Of a stretch of 64,000 nucleotides of DNA, positions 58,805 through 64,000 are shown one piece after another. A program made the position numbers and the translations under genes. A model generated the notes under the pieces. The model made no database searches. It saw only the letters and a list, made by a program, of their open reading frames with translations, and was not told the DNA's origin. Numbering within the stretch: the first letter of the stretch is position 1; each line of letters opens with the position of its first letter. The DNA comes from Chamaecrista fasciculata (Eukaryota > Streptophyta > Magnoliopsida > Fabales > Fabaceae), in contig QANZ01026488.1 in assembly GCA_003254925.1 (NCBI GenBank), forward strand, positions 27,435 through 91,434. Reading direction: 5' to 3'.

Positions 58805-58848
58805 ATGTAGACCAGAGTTCTTCAGACAAAAAAAAATGTAGACCAGAG
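58805..58848 (+). mobile_element. Micro-retroposon: 18-bp insert, 13-bp target duplication
   Basis: 'atgtagaccagag' occurs at 58805-58817 and 58836-58848 around ttcttcagacaaaaaaaa. Confidence 0.8.
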
Positions 58849-59209
58849 AGAGTGCTGGTTGTTATAATTTCGGACTCCTTACCATTTCTTAAAGAGAGAC
58901 AGTAAGTTAAATTGCCAACAAGTCAACAATCAACATCTATAGAAGCATCCATAAATATACAGTTTCACATAATATGATCAAGGTGAAAAAGAAAATGTTA
59001 GTAAAATTGGACCGCTCTGTATAGTGCAATATCTTCATATATATACTATTAATATCCATCCATTTATTATTCAAATGAAGTGAGCAAGCTAATCTAGATT
59101 CTAGAATCTGAAATCAGGCATGAACCATATATAAATAAACTCAGTGGTCCATGAAGTGTTGAAAGGACACATATATATAAACAAAACAAACCATTTAAGC
59201 AGGTAGCTC

Positions 59210-60630
59210 CTACTTAAGCTTTAAACCTTGAGAAAGCCAAAATTGTGTTGGCTCCTTTCTTTCTTGTTCAAATGTGACACTAGAGCTGCTCATATTTGGG
59301 GTGTTTGGATCACTGCATTCTCCTGCTCTAATATCTGATTTAAAAGAATCACATAACAAATTCAGCTTTGAGTACTCTGACAATAATCCTAACTCTCCCA
59401 CATTATGATCAGTCTTTGTCTTGTTCTTCTTCTTAACCCTATTGCTTCCTCCTCCTCCTCCTATACTTAGTGTCAAATCCACTTCTTCCATTTCTTCATC
59501 AATCCCTCTCTGAAATGCAAATGCTGTATGAGAGCTGCTAGGCCCACATGGCCTTGCTTCTCCTTCATCAGGTATTTCAAGATTAAAACTTGTTGGCATT
59601 TTAGTCATCACCTTGTTGTCTCCTGAGCAGCTTCCACTACTCCTTTCCTTCGAGCACATGTCGTCGACTCTCAAGCTTGGAGCTTGTGAATCTGCTGCAG
59701 TTCCATGTGTAGTTTGTGTTGTTTTATGGTCAGGTTGGCTTATTATACCTTTCCCTTTATTATTCATGGGGGTACACAGTTTCTTCTGTATATGTTCCTT
59801 TTTCAGCTCATCCATCAGCATCTTTTGCACACTGTACACTCTGTGTAGTTCCCCAACCTGCCATTTTGCATATTCTCATTTGTTAGATTATCATACTCAA
59901 ACTGTTCATGGAGCTTTTGAGTTGAAGTGGCCAACGATCAAAACTCAGAAGATCTCTTATCAGCTAGAAAGCTTGACATTGTATGAGACTACAACTCCTA
60001 GCAAACCCAATTGTATACCCACAATTACTAACTACAGAAAAATTCTCAATTTCTTGCAAAAGAATATTCCCATTTCCTTTCTGTTTCTAGACAACAACTT
60101 TTTCATAAGTCTCATATGGAAAATGAATTGTAGGGATGAAAAGGACTTCAGGTACACTGATTCTGTATAACAATTATAAGTCCTCAGACTAATCACACCC
60201 GAAAACTTAATTGTTGAAATTCAAGAGTTCAGAGTGTTATGAGGTACCTTATATTCAGTAACCTCTCGGTGTGGGATTCGTTACATTATGATGTTATTTT
60301 GGTGAAATCATTATGATTTAGTCTAATGAGTATATATGAAAATATGTTTATAAATGATGATACCTGGTGTTTGAAGATCTCCTCATGCATCTGCATTGTT
60401 CTTTTGATGGATTCCATAATGTTTCTGTCAAGCATCCTCCTTTCCATGGGAAATTGCAGATAGTAATTGGTTCCAATTCCAAATCTGTGAGGATTCTCAC
60501 TGCTAATTAGATATTTGTTCTGATGATGATTCTCCCAGACATCCACACCCTTCACACTTAACTTGTTTTTGTTGCTTTCTACTGAGGTTGCTGATAGAAG
60601 ATTTATGGAATATTCAACTCTGGTCCCCAT
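59210..60630 (-). CDS. DUF863-like plant protein of unknown function (2 coding exons)
   Basis: Minus-strand CDS: 60364-60630 then 59210-59857, 304 aa. The ATG at 60630 is chosen because an acceptor ('ttattcag') lies directly before it, so the longer upstream frame is intron. The start MGTRVEY and the helix around residues 65-110 (MQMHEEIFKHQVGELHRVYS, then QKMLMDELKKE) match the N-terminal module of plant DUF863 proteins, which are usually much longer; this one is a short form. The second half is Ser/Thr-rich and polar, with an acidic stretch before a 'VDLTLSIGGGGG' segment and a basic KKKNKTK run. LTLSIG resembles the DLTLSL kind of short motif, close to EAR-type LxLxL, but this is only a resemblance. 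Molecular function unknown; probably nuclear. Confidence 0.8.
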
Positions 60631-61015
60631 GCCTGAATAAGTAAATTCAGACTTGTCAACTTCTTTCCCAACATCATCACACTTTAACTCATGCACTTTT
60701 AAGCGTTCACCAATCCCTCAATGAAAAAATAAAAATGTATGCTACAAACAAACGCTTGAAAAAGTAAAGTAGATGATCATAAGAAACCCAACATTTTTTT
60801 GCTTTCTCTGTTTTTCATGTTAATCGATTGGTTATGATCTCGAAATTTACAATGTGAAAGGTGAATGAGGACAAAGTTTAGTTGACCCCAGTTTTATGAT
60901 GCCTAAACGTCACGAATTAATGAAAACTTGAACCCCAATTGAATGATACCGAGTGTTGGGGCCCAAACTATCAGGTAACTATACCACAAACAGTTAAGCA
61001 TCAACATAAAAAGTG

Positions 61016-61232
61016 GAGTAAATTAATAGTTTGATCAATTGAAAGATCATGAACGTACAATTCGATTCTTAAAAAATGGGAATACGTAGTTTCTAAAAAA
61101 ATCAAAATAATGTACTAATTAGTCCTCATGAACTAAATATATTGTTTACTCTAAGATCGTATTCCAATCTTTAAGGAATCGAGTTGTTAGCTCGGTGATT
61201 ATTCAAGGACCCAATTGTTAGTTTACCCTAAA
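61016..61232. mobile_element. Decayed fold-back MITE in the DUF863-like gene's leader intron
   Basis: 'gagtaaattaatagtttgatc' mirrors 'gacccaattgttagtttaccc', like the element at 13371-13634 but with many changes. Confidence 0.55.
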
Positions 61233-61852
61233 AGATACTAAAAAATAAAAAAATAATAATAATAAAAGCTATGTCTTTGACAAGTATTGAACAAAATCAC
61301 AAATGGGCGGTTCAAAATTGTTATGGCTGGAAAGTGGAAAGTGATCCCCTGAAGAAGAAGAAGGGTCATAATTAGATTTGCAAGGGGATGAGATTATGGT
61401 GGTAGATTTGGTTGTTGCCCTTTTTGGTGCATAGATGCAGGCTATATAGGAATGATGCTAACTTGTGTTGTGAATTTGAGTTTGTGAAAACAGGGGTTTT
61501 CATTTGACCACATCCAAAAGTGAAGGAAGAGAGCTAAGGAGTGGACAAATAGAATTTGCATTGAAATGTGCAAAAGTAGAGTAATCAAAACATTGCTAGG
61601 CCTGGGACACACAGAAGAAACATGAAAATATCAAGTGAAGATAAGAGATGGGCATTATTGAGAGAGAGAAACCAACTTGGATATGTGGGTCTCTCAGAAA
61701 AGTTATAAAGTTGAAGCCTTTATGATTTCACCTGAACAAGTTCAGCCACAGAATAATAAATAGACAAATGAATAAACACGATCTTCTAACTTTCCCCAGA
61801 TGATGATAAACTCAACTCAACTCAGAACTGCATTAAAGAACAATATATATAC

Positions 61853-62100
61853 CTGAAAATTGCAGCTTTCTATGAAGAAGGTCATTGAAGATGTTGGAGG
61901 AGGAGATTGAAGAGAGTGGTTTTACTTTTACCCATAAGTCAGAGTGATAGTAAGGAAATAGGAAAAGTAATATAAAAAGAAGAGGTGGATATATAGTGTC
62001 ATGGGTTGTGGTGGAATCAATACTGAGTGAGACAAGGACGGATTATTCCAAGAAGTGTTGTGAATTGTGGTAGATGAATGAAGATGGAGATTATATGTAG
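61853..62100 (-). promoter_or_regulatory. Non-coding first exon of the DUF863-like gene (3' edge 61853)
   Basis: On the minus strand, 'ctgcaattttcag|gtatata' gives a good donor with the exon ending at 61853. The acceptor is just before the ATG at 60630, making a leader intron of about 1.2 kb. The transcription start is not fixed. Confidence 0.5.
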
Positions 62101-62966
62101 CTACAAAGCTCATAGACAGCAGAAAATCTCTTGGCACCTCAACGCCAATATTAATTCCATTGTTTACATGTGAATTACAAGAAAGCATGAAATAAAAAAA
62201 GAAAAGTGGAATCATGGGGTTTAATAATAATTCAAGCAAGACAGGCTGTGTGTGTGAGAGAGAGAGAGAGAGGAGGCAAGCCCAGACCCCTCTCCTCCCA
62301 AGAATAATAAAGTTGGAGAATCAATGTGTCTGTATATGAACAAGTAAGAGAAGACAGGGATGTGCACATTATATAAATATAGATTAATTTTGTATTTGTC
62401 ACCTACATACATATATGCTCTAAATCTGATTGGATTGTGTATTTTGTTGTGTTTATATATATATATATATATGTACTGTAATGTGGGAAATGGTTGGATT
62501 GGATTGGAGGGGACCACAGAGATGTACATATATAAGTGCAAATCTGATCACTGATGTATCAGTATGAAAAGTTTTAGTCAATATTAATATTAATTGGCAT
62601 TATGTATTTTCATTTTTTGATAAAACTATGTTATTTAGTTTTTAATTAGTTAAAATTTTTATTTATGAAAATATGAATATACTGTAATAGAGTATAGTAG
62701 TGAATGTATATAACAGATGCATAAAACATGAGGCAGAGTTGGGCAGTGACCATGATATTCCAGACATGATCATTCATCAACCCTCAATTACAACCAAAGA
62801 AATTAAAGTTATCCAAATCCAATAATGTCTCACTCTCAAGTTTTATTGTTATTGGAAATTCAACCACTGGGATTTCATTATTATTTCCGTACATGCATGA
62901 AGCTCCACATATAACAGTCCTTTATTTTGTGTGTGACCAGTTATATATCATACAGATATTAAGGAT
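62101..62966. other. Upstream region of the DUF863-like gene
   Basis: Includes (AG)n near 62250-62270 and (TA)n near 62456-62472. No gene recognised. Confidence 0.35.
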
Positions 62967-62967
62967 C

Positions 62968-63012
62968 TCTGCATACTATTTTTTATTTTTTGGCCAAAAT
63001 TTCTGCATACTA
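62968..63012 (-). mobile_element. Micro-retroposon: 23-bp insert, 11-bp target duplication
   Basis: 'tctgcatacta' occurs at 62968-62978 and 63002-63012. The insert is a T-rich run plus ggccaaaatt, in the minus orientation. Confidence 0.65.
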
Positions 63013-63840
63013 ATTTATATACAATTTGATGATGTCTTACACATTACACTTCACAAACTAAAATCTGAAAGAAAATTCATCCCACATAACCCATTCCCAT
63101 TCTTGTTGTGTGTATATATATATATATATATATTTATATATTCCACCTACATTTTGCATGCATATGATACCTGGCCTTCTCTATCTTTTCAAACAAACTC
63201 AATTAAAATATATATATATTCGTCCTTGCTTCACATGAAAGCATCTATACGAGGAACCTTCTCTATATGCTCCTTGAATATATAAAACTACAAATTCAGC
63301 CTCGCTTTTATTTTTCCCATCCTTCCACATGACAGAATTTCAACCCTTTCCTATAACCTTTTTTTGGTCCAACATAAATACTATACTTTGTAGTTTTCTC
63401 TTGAGGATTGAACAGGAACATCATACATATTTTGTTTGGAAATGAGAAAGGCTTTGAATTTTGATAATTCCCACACACACACACGGATATACACAGCTGG
63501 AAGAAGGGAAGCTTGGTCTAGATGCATGGATCCAAATCCAATAGTCCGCTACTTTACCTTTCACATATGTGAGTATTTTATTTTTTATTTTTAAGCATTT
63601 TACAATTTATTTATAAAAATTGAATTCGACATATATAAAAGATTAACATCTTTATAGTTACTATATTCAAATATTTTATAAGGAGATTTCTAAGAGTCTT
63701 TGGAAAGAAAAAAGTTGTCTTATGTGTAACTATTAATTAAGGGAGGACTAATAAGTAACATGGTTGCCATGAAAACTTATTTATATAATAAACAAAGTGA
63801 ATATGAGAGATAAGTTTGATGTTATTGCATTGCTAGACGT
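63013..63840. other. AT-rich sequence; no gene recognised
   Basis: A (TA)n run near 63114-63131. The open frame 62893-63285 crosses repeats and is not convincing. Confidence 0.3.
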
Positions 63841-64000
63841 AGAGGGGTGTTCAGCGGTTCGGGTCAACCTGCCAACTCGCTAAAACCAACTCAACCCACA
63901 AGTTTGGGTTGGTTTGGTTTGGACTGGCGAGTTGGTTTGGTTTGAAAATTCCCAACTCGTAGTGGTTTGGGTTGGACTGCGGGTTTCAGAATTCTGAGCT
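63841..64000. mobile_element. hAT-like 'gggttgg' element, cut by the window end
   Basis: Starts 'gaggggtgttcagcggttcgg', followed by 'caactcaaccca' and 'gggttggtttgg' motifs, as in 54690-55349 and 34455-35100. The right end is outside the window. Confidence 0.6.

Noticed and set aside
59613-60170. Plus-strand 185-aa frame
   Set aside because: It is antisense to the coding exon of the DUF863-like gene and extends into its intron.

Overview
This is nuclear DNA of a flowering plant, very probably a eudicot and plausibly a woody rosid. It is AT-rich, its genes have GT-AG introns, and its families (villin, BAHD acyltransferase, class III peroxidase, DUF863-like protein) are typical of plants. The species cannot be named from the sequence. 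Single N bases at 2980, 3464, 21241 and 50782 mark assembly joins.

Six host genes can be read. (1) An intronless PIF/Harbinger-derived protein on the minus strand (839-2101) has lost all three catalytic positions. (2) A two-exon BAHD acyltransferase (10304-12101, 464 aa) is intact, and two decayed exon-2 relics lie upstream (4120-5016 and 6370-6665), so a small gene cluster is dying from one side. (3) A full villin gene has 22 coding exons (21341-30648, 961 aa), including an 11-nt micro-exon and a GC-AG intron. (4) A plastid/cytosol-type glucose-6-phosphate 1-epimerase-like gene has 8 exons (37161-42820, 330 aa). (5) A class III peroxidase resembling PRX16 has 3 exons (51709-54315, 335 aa), with exons 2 and 3 of the usual plan fused. 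(6) A DUF863-like protein is on the minus strand (59210-60630, 304 aa) and has a far-upstream non-coding first exon.

The rest is dense with small transposons. There are many fold-back, Mutator-type MITEs rich in 'ggtccc/gggacc', several with exact 9-bp target duplications. Others are Stowaway copies, a hAT-like family ending GAAGCATGGACAC, and three PIF/Harbinger-like non-autonomous elements (2594, 7903, 56986) that share one internal block but have different ends. There is one solo LTR (49820-50506) and two mid-sized poly-A retro-inserts (5164-5830, 35469-36042). At least seven tiny inserts of 16-23 bp consist only of a short 3' tail plus poly-A between perfect or near-perfect 11-18 bp target duplications. 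Recent tandem duplications lie at 25124-25663 (270 bp, apparently exact), 31426-32237 (about 404 bp), 47279-47380 (51 bp) and 51018-51153 (68 bp).

The genes are unrelated to each other in function. I found no viral genome, CRISPR array, tRNA or rRNA gene, and no clear new multi-gene system. The most novel signals are the Harbinger group with a constant internal block and swapped ends, the micro-retroposons, and the triad-less domesticated transposase.
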